Assembly: GCA_900552605.1 (NCBI GenBank)
Contig: USAR01000065.1
Location: forward strand, 1 to 7,537
From: an uncultured Oscillospiraceae bacterium
Lineage (GTDB): Bacteria; Bacillota; Clostridia; Oscillospirales; Acutalibacteraceae
Reading direction: 5' to 3'
DNA: 7,537 nt
Shown here: positions 1-6,826 of the stretch, one piece after another
How the letters are laid out: the number at the start of each line of letters is the position of its first letter
Position numbering within the stretch: position 1 is the stretch's first letter
The notes under the pieces: model-generated
The model's database searches: none
Told to the model about the DNA's origin: nothing
What the model saw: the letters and a program-made list of their open reading frames with translations, nothing else
Position numbers and translations under genes: made by a program

Positions 1-394
1 GGCAACGGCACTTATTCGCCAGACAAAGCGTAAAATGGAACAAAGAAAAGACAGTGCAATGTGGAAGATCGCAAAGGATTTTAACGGCGTTAACGGAAAA
101 ACCGCATTTGACGCAATGAGACTCGGCGATGATGCGGGTATAGAGGTAGTTGACGAGTATTGCCGTTATGTTGCCTGCGGAATAACAAACATTATAAATA
201 TTTTTCAGCCGGAAATTCTTTGTATCGGGGGCGGTATTTCGAAAGAAGGAGATAACCTGCTCTCAAGAATTAACAAGTATGTTGAAAACGAGCGTTTTTC
301 GAAGAATATAGATATGCAAACTGTTATAAAAACCGCTCAGCTCGGTAATGACGCGGGCATTATCGGTGCTGCGCAGCTTTCCGAAATTTATTAA
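1..394 (+). CDS. ROK-family sugar kinase, probably glucokinase (3' part only)
   Basis: This is the C-terminal part of a ROK (repressor/ORF/kinase) protein. The reading frame is open from base 2 to the TAA at 392-394, giving 130 visible residues. The first residues read ATALIRQTKRKM, which in ROK glucokinases follow just after the zinc-binding Cys cluster; that cluster and the N-terminal ATP-binding motif lie outside the window. The visible part has the family's glycine-rich segment (CIGGGISKEGDNLL, about residues 73-86 of the fragment) and the C-terminal signature AQLGNDAGIIGAAQL. The in-frame ATG at base 35 is internal, because homology continues upstream of it. Members phosphorylate glucose or related hexoses with ATP in the cytoplasm; here glucokinase is inferred from the ATALIR and GNDAGIIGAA context, and N-acetylmannosamine or fructose kinase cannot be excluded. 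No helix-turn-helix can be judged because the N-terminus is missing. murB follows after 12 bases, suggesting one transcript. Confidence 0.85.
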   Translation, partial: ATALIRQTKRKMEQRKDSAMWKIAKDFNGVNGKTAFDAMRLGDDAGIEVVDEYCRYVACGITNIINIFQPEILCIGGGISKEGDNLLSRINKYVENERFSKNIDMQTVIKTAQLGNDAGIIGAAQLSEIY

Positions 395-406
395 AGAGGT
401 ATTTAA

Positions 407-1315
407 ATGCTTAATGTAGATGTAACCGAGTTTTTAGATAAACAAAAAATTGAGTATGATCTCTCGGTTCCGATGTCCGAACATACAACATTCAGAATAG
501 GCGGTAATGCAGACTGCGTGTGCTTTCCGAATAGCTTAGAGCAGCTTAAAGCAATGATAGTATTTTTCAAAGAAACGGGAACACCGTATTTCGTTCTTGG
601 CAACGGCTCAAATTTGCTTGTTTCCGACCTTGGAATCGACGGTGTTGTAATATCACTTAAAAGCTTTTGCAATATACACTGTCCGTCTGCTCTTGAAATC
701 GAGTGTGACGCCGGATTAAAGCTTTCAAAGCTTTGCTCGTATGCTATGGAACACTCGCTCGGCGGCTTGGAATTTGCGTGGGGAATACCCGGAACTGTCG
801 GCGGCGCGATATATATGAATGCCGGTGCATACGGCTCTGAAATCAGTGCAGTTTTAAGAGAGTGTACCTTTATCGACGAGGACGGTAAGGTAGTGCAAGC
901 AGATGTTTCAGCTCTGAAGCTTGGTTACAGAACAAGTCTTTTTACAAATACAGGAAGCATTATAGTAAGCGCAAAATTTTCTCTCTCGCCGTGTTCACCC
1001 GAGGTTATCAGAAATAATATGGATGAACTAATGATTCGTAGGCGCTCAAAGCAGCCGCTTGATATGCCGAGTGCAGGCAGCACATTTAAAAGACCTGTTG
1101 GCGGTTTTGCAGCAGCTCTTATTGATGAATGCGGACTTAAAGGAGCAAGCGTCGGCGGAGCTGAGGTAAGCCGAAAGCACGCAGGATTTATTGTTAACAC
1201 GGGTGACGCAACCTGTACCGATGTGTTAACTCTTATTGAAAAAATTAAAAAGACGGTTTTTTTGGAAAAGAGCATTGTGTTAGAGACGGAGGTTAAACAC
1301 GTTGGCAGATGTTAG
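407..1315 (+). CDS. murB: UDP-N-acetylenolpyruvoylglucosamine reductase MurB
   Basis: MurB is a cytoplasmic FAD enzyme that reduces UDP-GlcNAc-enolpyruvate to UDP-N-acetylmuramate with NADPH, the second committed step of peptidoglycan precursor synthesis. The 302-residue protein has the family motifs in order: TTFRIGG (27-33), the FAD-binding GNGSNLLVSD (65-74), GIPGTVGGAIYMNAGAYG (126-143), the GYR segment (173-175) and GSTFKRP (224-230). Ser225 is the expected proton donor. The C-terminal LETEVKHVG contains the expected catalytic Glu (probably Glu295). The size of about 300 residues and the GSTFKRP form fit the shorter type II MurB of Gram-positives. The ATG at 407 has an AAAGAGG ribosome binding site at 393-399 that overlaps the stop of the preceding kinase gene. 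The end of murB overlaps the start of rapZ by 14 bases, so translation of the two is probably coupled. All key residues are present, so the gene looks intact. Confidence 0.97.
   Translation: MLNVDVTEFLDKQKIEYDLSVPMSEHTTFRIGGNADCVCFPNSLEQLKAMIVFFKETGTPYFVLGNGSNLLVSDLGIDGVVISLKSFCNIHCPSALEIECDAGLKLSKLCSYAMEHSLGGLEFAWGIPGTVGGAIYMNAGAYGSEISAVLRECTFIDEDGKVVQADVSALKLGYRTSLFTNTGSIIVSAKFSLSPCSPEVIRNNMDELMIRRRSKQPLDMPSAGSTFKRPVGGFAAALIDECGLKGASVGGAEVSRKHAGFIVNTGDATCTDVLTLIEKIKKTVFLEKSIVLETEVKHVGRC
1288..1292 (+). promoter_or_regulatory. Ribosome binding site that selects the TTG start of rapZ
   Basis: GGAGG lies inside the 3' end of murB, 9 bases before the TTG at 1302. The next in-frame ATG, at 1317, would be 24 bases from this site and has no other Shine-Dalgarno sequence in front of it. 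The strong match and good spacing favour the TTG start. Confidence 0.7.
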
Positions 1316-2174
1316 TATGGATTTTTTGTTGGTAACCGGTATGTCCGGTGCCGGCAAAACGCAGGCGGCAATGCTGCTTGAAGATGCAGGATATTTTTGT
1401 ATGGACAATGTTCCGTCTGTTTTGATACCGTCAGTTGCTCGGCTTCACAATGAAGGTAAGCTTAATGCACCTAAGGTTGCAATAAGTCCCGACCTCAGAA
1501 GTGCGGACTGCGACAAGGAAATGAAAAGCATAATTTCTGAACTTAAGCAAAACGGGATTAACCCTGTTGTGCTTTTTCTCGATGCCTCCGACGAAGAGAT
1601 TATGCGTCGCTATAAAGAAAACCGTAGGCTGCATCCTTTAGCGCTTGTGGAAAACCTTTCCACACTTAATGCGATACATACAGAGCGCGAAAGACTTAGA
1701 GAAATACGTGAAAATGCCGATTATGTGGTTGATACCACATTTATTTCTCCTAAACAACTAAAGCAAAGGCTGCGAGGAATTTTTGCCGCCAGAAAAAGCG
1801 ATTTTACGAGAATTGAGTGTATGTCGTTCGGTTTCAAATATGGCGTACCAAGCGATGTTGATTTGGTTTTCGATGTGCGCTGCTTGCCGAATCCTTACTA
1901 TATTGATGAGCTGCGACCGCTTACGGGACTTGATAAAAGCGTAAGTGATTATGTTTTAAAATTCAACCAGACGAGCGAGTTTTTCAATAAGCTTGCTGAT
2001 CTTATTGATTTTTCAATACCGCTTTATCAAAACGAAGGTAAAAGTATACTTGTTATCGGAATCGGCTGCACGGGCGGCAGGCATCGCTCTGTTGCTATTG
2101 CCGAAAAGCTTTGCAAACACCTTAACAGCCTTGAATATTCGGTAACAGTTAACCATAGGGATATTGATAAATAA
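1302..2174 (+). CDS. rapZ: RapZ/YvcJ-family nucleotide-binding protein
   Basis: This 290-residue protein belongs to the RapZ (YvcJ, formerly UPF0042) family, cytoplasmic ATP/GTP-binding proteins. In E. coli, RapZ guides decay of the small RNA GlmZ and so controls glucosamine-6-phosphate synthase; in Bacillus the homologue YvcJ binds and hydrolyses nucleotides and affects competence, and its target is less clear. Visible motifs are the Walker A loop GMSGAGKT (13-20), GYFCMDNVP (30-38), a hydrophobic strand VVLFLDAS followed by RRYKENRRLHPL, the VFDVRCLPNPYYIDELRPLTGLD block of the C-terminal domain, GIGCTGGRHRSV (253-264) and the terminal VNHRDI. Length is normal for the family. Translation probably starts at TTG 1302, giving a 14-base overlap with murB; starting at ATG 1317 would shorten the protein by only five residues and keep the P-loop. 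In many Firmicutes rapZ is followed by yvcK and then whiA, but here whiA follows directly after 33 bases. Confidence 0.95.
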   Translation: MADVSMDFLLVTGMSGAGKTQAAMLLEDAGYFCMDNVPSVLIPSVARLHNEGKLNAPKVAISPDLRSADCDKEMKSIISELKQNGINPVVLFLDASDEEIMRRYKENRRLHPLALVENLSTLNAIHTERERLREIRENADYVVDTTFISPKQLKQRLRGIFAARKSDFTRIECMSFGFKYGVPSDVDLVFDVRCLPNPYYIDELRPLTGLDKSVSDYVLKFNQTSEFFNKLADLIDFSIPLYQNEGKSILVIGIGCTGGRHRSVAIAEKLCKHLNSLEYSVTVNHRDIDK

Positions 2175-2207
2175 ATTGTATTCAATCAACTTTTAGGGAG
2201 CATTAAA

Positions 2208-3095
2208 ATGTCGTTTGCGGGGGATATTAAAACTGAGCTTTGCAAAATCAAACCGTCGGGTTGCTGCGCCGCGGCAGAGCTTTACGGCATTTTTTTGTTT
2301 TCAAGGAATTTTTCGGAAAACACTGAATTTTTTGTGTGCGACAGAATAGAAATTGCCGAGCGAGTTTTGGCAATCATAAAGCAGCTTTACGGCTTTTTGC
2401 CGAAGCTCACGGAAAATGACAATTCGTTTTCTCTTTCAGCCGACTATATAGGAGTCGGCAGAATTTTTGCTGATTTCCTGTCTGTTAATTATATTACCGA
2501 TATTTTTGTTTGTGAAAAGTGCTTTCAGTCGTTTGTCCGCGGTGCGTTTTTGTCAGGCGGCACGGCAACCGACCCTAAAAGGTCATTTCACGCCGAGATT
2601 AAAACAAAAAATGAGACTGCGGCAATATCAACGCAGGCTATCTTTGAAGCGCAGGGCTTTAACGCACACCTTTCAAAACGGCATAACTATCACCTTGTGT
2701 ATTTTAAGGGCGGGGAGTCGGTTTCGGATTTTTTAACACTTATAGGCGCTACCAAAAAAGCGCTTGAGGTTATAGATGCCGCAATGCTCAGAGAAATGCG
2801 CAACAGAGTTAACCGCGGCAAAAATTGCGAAACTGCAAACATTACAAAGACCGTTAATGCTGCCGTTCGCCAAAACAAAGCCATTAAGCAGCTGGAAAGC
2901 ACAGGCAGGCTTTCAATGCTTTCGGAAGAACTGCAAGATGCTGCAAAACTTAGATTCAGTAATCCCGAACTTTCACTGGGAGAACTTTCAAGACTCTGCG
3001 GAATATCTCGTTCCGGCCTTAATCACAGACTTAACCGCCTTGTGGCTATTGCAGAGGAAGATTTGAAAATTAAGAACAATAAAAAAACGGAGTAA
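2208..3095 (+). CDS. whiA: WhiA-family DNA-binding regulator
   Basis: WhiA is a DNA-binding protein that joins a degenerate LAGLIDADG homing-endonuclease fold to a C-terminal helix-turn-helix. In Streptomyces it activates sporulation-septation genes; in Bacillus it affects cell division and chromosome segregation. The 295-residue protein starts with the usual MSFAGDIKTELC. CEKCFQSF (102-109) runs into the signature RGAFLSGGTATDPK (111-124). The EMRNRVNRGKNCETAN block, ending at about 211, precedes the KTVNAAVRQ segment. The C-terminal helix-turn-helix spans about 256-278 (SLGELSRLCGISRSGLNHRL). No catalytic endonuclease role is expected; the family has lost it. It is slightly short compared with the usual 305-325 residues, mostly through a compact N-terminal half. 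The ATG at 2208 has an AGGGAG site at 2195-2200. dnaE follows after 8 bases, and its ribosome binding site lies in the last codons of whiA. Confidence 0.95.
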   Translation: MSFAGDIKTELCKIKPSGCCAAAELYGIFLFSRNFSENTEFFVCDRIEIAERVLAIIKQLYGFLPKLTENDNSFSLSADYIGVGRIFADFLSVNYITDIFVCEKCFQSFVRGAFLSGGTATDPKRSFHAEIKTKNETAAISTQAIFEAQGFNAHLSKRHNYHLVYFKGGESVSDFLTLIGATKKALEVIDAAMLREMRNRVNRGKNCETANITKTVNAAVRQNKAIKQLESTGRLSMLSEELQDAAKLRFSNPELSLGELSRLCGISRSGLNHRLNRLVAIAEEDLKIKNNKKTE

Positions 3096-3103
3096 CAAGT
3101 AAA

Positions 3104-6100
3104 ATGGATTTTGTTCACCTGCACGTTCATACGGAATATAGCTTGCTTGACGGCGCTTGCCGAATAGACGAGCTTATTTCTTATGCAAAACAGCTTGGAC
3201 AAAAGGCGATTGCCATAACCGACCACGGCGTAATGTACGGCGCGGTCGATTTTTATGACAAGGCTAAAACTGCCGGCATAAAGCCGATAATAGGTTGCGA
3301 GGTCTATGTTGCTGTGCGCACTCGTTTTGATAAAGAACGAATAGATTTAAGATCCAACCATCTTATTCTGCTTTGTAAAAATGATATTGGATATAAGAAC
3401 CTTATTTATATGGTCTCTAAAAGCTTTACCGAAGGCTTTTATTCCAAACCGAGAATAGATTTTGAACTTCTTAAACAACACTCTGAGGGGCTTATAGGAC
3501 TTTCGGCCTGCCTTGCAGGTCTAATTCCGTCAAAACTGTTGGCACGAGACTATAATGGCGCCAAAGAAGCAGCATTGCTTTACAGTTCCGTTTTTGAAAA
3601 AGACAGCTTTTTTCTTGAGCTGCAAGATCACGGTTACAGCGAAGAGGCAGTGGTAAAAGAAGGACTTTTGAAAATCAGCCGTGAAACAGGGATTCCGACA
3701 GTTGCTACTAATGATGTCCATTACACAAAACGCAAGGATGCCGAAATTCAAAATGTGCTGCTTTGCATCGGCACAAACAAAACGGTTAATGAGGATAACC
3801 AAATTGCATTTAAAACAAAGGAGTTTTATTTGAAGTCCGGCGATGAAATGGCACAGCTTTTCGGCAGGGAAGCGGTTGAAAATACTGCAAAAATTGCTGA
3901 TATGTGCAATTTTAACTTTGATTTCGGAAAGATAAAACTACCGTACTTCGATATAGGTAACTATGATCATTTTGAGTATTTTAAACAACAATGCGAGTAC
4001 AGACTTGCAGAAATTTTAAAAGGCATTGCGACGAATAATAATTCTAATATTACTAACAGCGTCTCGGACTTTGCGGACACTGCAAATGTGTATAAGGAAA
4101 GGTTGTCATTTGAGCTTTCCGTTATTAAAAAAATGGGATATACCGATTATTTCTTAATAGTAGCCGATTTCGTGCGCTACGCAAAGCAAAGGAAAATACC
4201 GGTGGGTCCCGGCAGGGGCTCCGGCGCCGGAAGTCTTGCGGCATACTGCATTGGCATAACGGGTATTGACCCCATTAAGTATAACCTGTTGTTTGAAAGA
4301 TTCTTGAATCCCGAGCGTGTTTCAATGCCCGATTTTGATATCGATTTTTGCTACGTAAGGCGACAGGAAGTTATAGACTACGTTATTAAAAAATACGGTG
4401 AAGATCACGTTTCGCAAATTGTTACTTTCGGAACACTAAAAGCGCGCGCTGCGGTGCGCGATGTCGGCAGGGCACTCGGCGCGCCTTACGCCTTATGCGA
4501 CAGCGTTGCAAAGCTGATACCGCAATCGCCTAATATTACAATAGACTCAGCTCTTGAAAGCACCCCTCAGCTTTTGCAGAAATATAACACAGACCAAAAC
4601 GTTAAAAGAATTATCGACACTTCGAAAAATGTTGAGGGTATGCCGCGTCACGCATCAACTCATGCGGCAGGTGTTGTCATAACAGATAAACCTGTTTATG
4701 AGTATGTTCCGCTTGCTACAAGCGACGGAACGACCGTTTCGCAGTATACTATGACACACTTGGATAAGCTCGGTTTGCTTAAAATGGACTTTTTGGGATT
4801 GCGCAACTTAACTGTTATAAGCGATACTGAAAAGGCGGTAAGGCAGTATATTAAGAACTTTTCAGCCGAAGATATTCCGATTGACGACACAGCAACCTAT
4901 AAAATGATGGCACGTGGTGAAACAAACGGTGTTTTCCAATATGAATCGTCCGGAATGAAATCCGTTTTACGTTCAATGAAACCGCAAAAATTTGAAGATC
5001 TTATTGCAATTATCTCGCTTTACAGACCGGGGCCGAGACAATATATACCTAAATATATTGACTCACGCCATAATCCAAGTCATATTCGTTATGAAATACC
5101 GCAGCTTGAACCGATTTTAAAGGAAACATACGGTTGTATTGTGTATCAGGAGCAGGTCATGCAGATATGCTGCAGTATTGCCGGTTACACCTTGGGCAGA
5201 GCGGATATTGTGCGCAGAGCGATGTCAAAGAAAAAACACGATGTTTTGCAAAAAGAGCGAAAAACTTTTATTTACGGCAATGTTTTGGCTGACGGAACAA
5301 GGATTGACGGTGCTGTTAACAGGGGAGTGAGCGTTGAAAAGGCAAGCAAGCTTTTTGATGAGATTACAGCGTTTTCTTCATATGCATTCAATAAATCCCA
5401 CGCTGCGGCATATGCGCTTGTTGCATACCGCACTGCATATTTAAAGCTGCATTTTAAAACAGAGTATATGGCTGCACTTTTAAGCAGTGTTTTGGATATG
5501 CCGTCAAAGCTTAATGAGTATTTGCACGAATGTGAAAGACTGGGCATTAAAATATTGCCGCCGTCGGTTAATTTCGGTAACGCAGAGTTTACATCTACCG
5601 AGGACGGTATACGATTCGGACTTCTCGCTGTAAAAAATCTGGGAAGAACCATTATTACAAAAATTATTCAAAACCGCGGTGACGGTTATGTCAGCATTTT
5701 TGATTTTCTCAAAAGAAACAGTGATTTACAGCTGAATCGTCGTGCCCTTGAAGGACTTATAAAGTCGGGTGCGCTTGATGACTTCGGTTTTACGCGCCAC
5801 AGCCTTATTATGTCGATTGATAAGCTTTGCGATTATGCCGATACCGAGCGCAGGTACAGCGCGGGAGGACAGATTTCGCTTTTCGGTGCAGCGGGCGATT
5901 CGGCTCATACACCGTCAATTCAAATGTTTGAAGAATTCAGCGAAAACGAGCTGCTTGAATTTGAAAAGGAGACAACCGATTTTTATATATCCGGCCATCC
6001 TTTGTTGCCTCTTAAAAAGTATTTACCTATAATCGGAGCTGTCGGTATTTCTGACATCTTGCAAGGTGAGGACAGCGGTGCGTTTCACGACGGACAAAAA

Positions 6101-6583
6101 GTAACTTTGCTTGCGGCGGTGGCAGGGGTAAAGGTGCGCAAAACAAAAAAAGGAGTCGTTTTGGGAACTGTTACTCTTGAAGACGCCGGCGGCTTTATCT
6201 CCTGTATTGCTTTTGAGTCCTTTTTAACGCTTTACGGCGAGCTGCTGAAAAAGGGAAGAACCGTTATATTAAAAGGAAAACTCAGCTTTAAAGAAGATGA
6301 ACAGCCTGAAATAATTTGCAGCGGTGTTAAGGCTTTTAATAGCTCCGATTATTCCATAACGTCGGAAAATGAATGTAAACCCGCGGCCGAATTGAGACTT
6401 TACTGCAAGGAAAGTGAAGTTGAAAACCTTGAAGAAATTTGTAGTTTTTTCAGCGGGGAAACAAAGCTTTGTGCAGTTACAAACGGTCATACATTTTTTA
6501 AAGGCAATATTCACGGCGGCAAAGGCGTTATTAAACTTTTGAAAAATCTATACGGAAACGACAGCGTTGAAATTTTGCACTGA
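3104..6583 (+). CDS. dnaE: DNA polymerase III alpha subunit, DnaE type
   Basis: DnaE is the C-family replicative DNA polymerase. This one has 1159 residues, normal for the family. The N-terminal PHP domain (about 1-280) keeps a full set of probable metal ligands: His7, His9, Asp16, His41, Glu66, His86, Cys136, Asp204 and His206. The catalytic core has GPGRGSG (368-374), PDFDIDF with Asp410 and Asp412, and KMDFLGLRNLT with the third acidic residue, Asp562. The fingers contain YRPGP and the conserved FNKSHAAAYA. A helix-hairpin-helix-like segment (LNRRALEGLIKSGAL, 877-891) is followed by QISLF (923-927), a good match to the internal beta-clamp motif QxxLF. An OB fold begins near residue 1000 and a C-terminal tail runs from about 1085. 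A small Asn/Ser-rich insertion lies at about 308-320. Firmicutes usually also carry PolC, so this may be the lagging-strand or primer-extending enzyme rather than the main replicase; the window cannot tell. ATG 3104 has CGGAG at 3088-3092. Confidence 0.97.
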   Translation: MDFVHLHVHTEYSLLDGACRIDELISYAKQLGQKAIAITDHGVMYGAVDFYDKAKTAGIKPIIGCEVYVAVRTRFDKERIDLRSNHLILLCKNDIGYKNLIYMVSKSFTEGFYSKPRIDFELLKQHSEGLIGLSACLAGLIPSKLLARDYNGAKEAALLYSSVFEKDSFFLELQDHGYSEEAVVKEGLLKISRETGIPTVATNDVHYTKRKDAEIQNVLLCIGTNKTVNEDNQIAFKTKEFYLKSGDEMAQLFGREAVENTAKIADMCNFNFDFGKIKLPYFDIGNYDHFEYFKQQCEYRLAEILKGIATNNNSNITNSVSDFADTANVYKERLSFELSVIKKMGYTDYFLIVADFVRYAKQRKIPVGPGRGSGAGSLAAYCIGITGIDPIKYNLLFERFLNPERVSMPDFDIDFCYVRRQEVIDYVIKKYGEDHVSQIVTFGTLKARAAVRDVGRALGAPYALCDSVAKLIPQSPNITIDSALESTPQLLQKYNTDQNVKRIIDTSKNVEGMPRHASTHAAGVVITDKPVYEYVPLATSDGTTVSQYTMTHLDKLGLLKMDFLGLRNLTVISDTEKAVRQYIKNFSAEDIPIDDTATYKMMARGETNGVFQYESSGMKSVLRSMKPQKFEDLIAIISLYRPGPRQYIPKYIDSRHNPSHIRYEIPQLEPILKETYGCIVYQEQVMQICCSIAGYTLGRADIVRRAMSKKKHDVLQKERKTFIYGNVLADGTRIDGAVNRGVSVEKASKLFDEITAFSSYAFNKSHAAAYALVAYRTAYLKLHFKTEYMAALLSSVLDMPSKLNEYLHECERLGIKILPPSVNFGNAEFTSTEDGIRFGLLAVKNLGRTIITKIIQNRGDGYVSIFDFLKRNSDLQLNRRALEGLIKSGALDDFGFTRHSLIMSIDKLCDYADTERRYSAGGQISLFGAAGDSAHTPSIQMFEEFSENELLEFEKETTDFYISGHPLLPLKKYLPIIGAVGISDILQGEDSGAFHDGQKVTLLAAVAGVKVRKTKKGVVLGTVTLEDAGGFISCIAFESFLTLYGELLKKGRTVILKGKLSFKEDEQPEIICSGVKAFNSSDYSITSENECKPAAELRLYCKESEVENLEEICSFFSGETKLCAVTNGHTFFKGNIHGGKGVIKLLKNLYGNDSVEILH

Positions 6584-6606
6584 TTTTAACTAATATGTAC
6601 TGCAAC

Positions 6607-6651
6607 AAAATCGATATTTAGACTTACAAAAACACACCAATATCGTTTTTT
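6607..6651 (+). terminator. Candidate weak terminator after dnaE
   Basis: CGATATT (6612-6618) pairs with AATATCG (6639-6645), and the right arm runs straight into six T (6646-6651). Beyond a T-T mismatch, AAAA at 6607-6610 can pair with the T run. The stem is AT-rich and the 20-base loop is long, so termination would be weak and partial. Position about 25 bases after the dnaE stop fits the end of the murB-dnaE transcript. No better hairpin was seen in the gap. Confidence 0.45.
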
Positions 6652-6674
6652 AATAGCTCAAAACAAAAAAATTG

Positions 6675-6691
6675 CACAAAATCACTTTGTG
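6675..6691. repeat. Inverted repeat just upstream of the pfkA -35 element
   Basis: CACAAA (6675-6680) and TTTGTG (6686-6691) are perfect 6-base arms around a 5-base centre. The repeat ends 4 bases before the candidate -35 hexamer, a usual place for an activator or a repressor to bind. It is not followed by a T run, so it is unlikely to be a terminator. It does not match the cre (CcpA) consensus, and no regulator is recognised. Six-base arms in AT-rich DNA could arise by chance. Confidence 0.3.
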
Positions 6692-6695
6692 TATA

Positions 6696-6724
6696 TTGAC
6701 ATTTTAACCATAATTATATATTAT
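6696..6724 (+). promoter_or_regulatory. Candidate sigma-A promoter for pfkA
   Basis: A perfect TTGACA -35 hexamer (6696-6701) is followed after 17 bases by TATTAT (6719-6724). A perfect TATAAT also occurs at 6722-6727, but its 20-base spacing is less favourable. The flanks are very AT-rich. Transcription would start near 6731, giving a leader of about 95 bases before the pfkA start codon. This is the only good promoter candidate found in the 243-base gap between dnaE and pfkA, and suggests that pfkA is transcribed independently of the upstream cluster. Confidence 0.7.
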
Positions 6725-6733
6725 AATAAAGTG

Positions 6734-6745
6734 TATCATATGATA
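6734..6745. repeat. Perfect 12-base palindrome at the predicted pfkA transcription start
   Basis: TATCATATGATA is self-complementary over its full length and lies about 10 bases downstream of the candidate -10, covering roughly +3 to +14 of the predicted transcript. A repressor bound there would block initiation or early elongation, so it is a plausible operator. No known consensus was recognised. The motif is AT-rich and may be chance. Confidence 0.35.
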
Positions 6746-6826
6746 TTATGGTGTTTTATGGCTTGATAAAACAGGTTTTGTTGGTTTTATTGAGCTGCGA
6801 TGTTCATTGAAAGGGAGCAAATTAAA

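Noticed and set aside
925..1275. A 116-codon frame on the minus strand inside murB.
   Set aside because: It lies fully inside a clearly real gene, has no recognisable motif and no ribosome binding site, and its composition is that of a shadow of murB.
2467..2736. An 89-codon + strand frame overlapping whiA in another phase.
   Set aside because: The whiA frame carries all family motifs across this region; the alternative frame has no recognisable domain or start signal.
5272..5652. A 126-codon frame on the minus strand inside dnaE.
   Set aside because: The opposite strand codes for conserved DnaE (including the FNKSHAAAYA motif), so this is a shadow frame with no independent support.
6722..6727. 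TATAAT as the pfkA -10 element.
   Set aside because: It is a perfect hexamer but lies 20 bases from TTGACA; TATTAT at 6719-6724 has the standard 17-base spacing and was preferred. The start would shift by only three bases.
6766..6790. Possible hairpin in the pfkA leader (ATAAAAC with GTTTTAT, 11-base loop).
   Set aside because: The stem is nearly all A-T with a single G-C pair and alternative pairings with the nearby GTTTT repeat are equally good. No riboswitch or T-box feature accompanies it.
6748..6810. A 20-residue open frame (MVFYGLIKQVLLVLLSCDVH) in the pfkA leader, ending 16 bases before the pfkA start codon.
   Set aside because: No Shine-Dalgarno sequence precedes its ATG, it is very short, and its hydrophobic make-up is what T-rich DNA gives by chance. 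It has no run of one codon type that would suggest attenuation.
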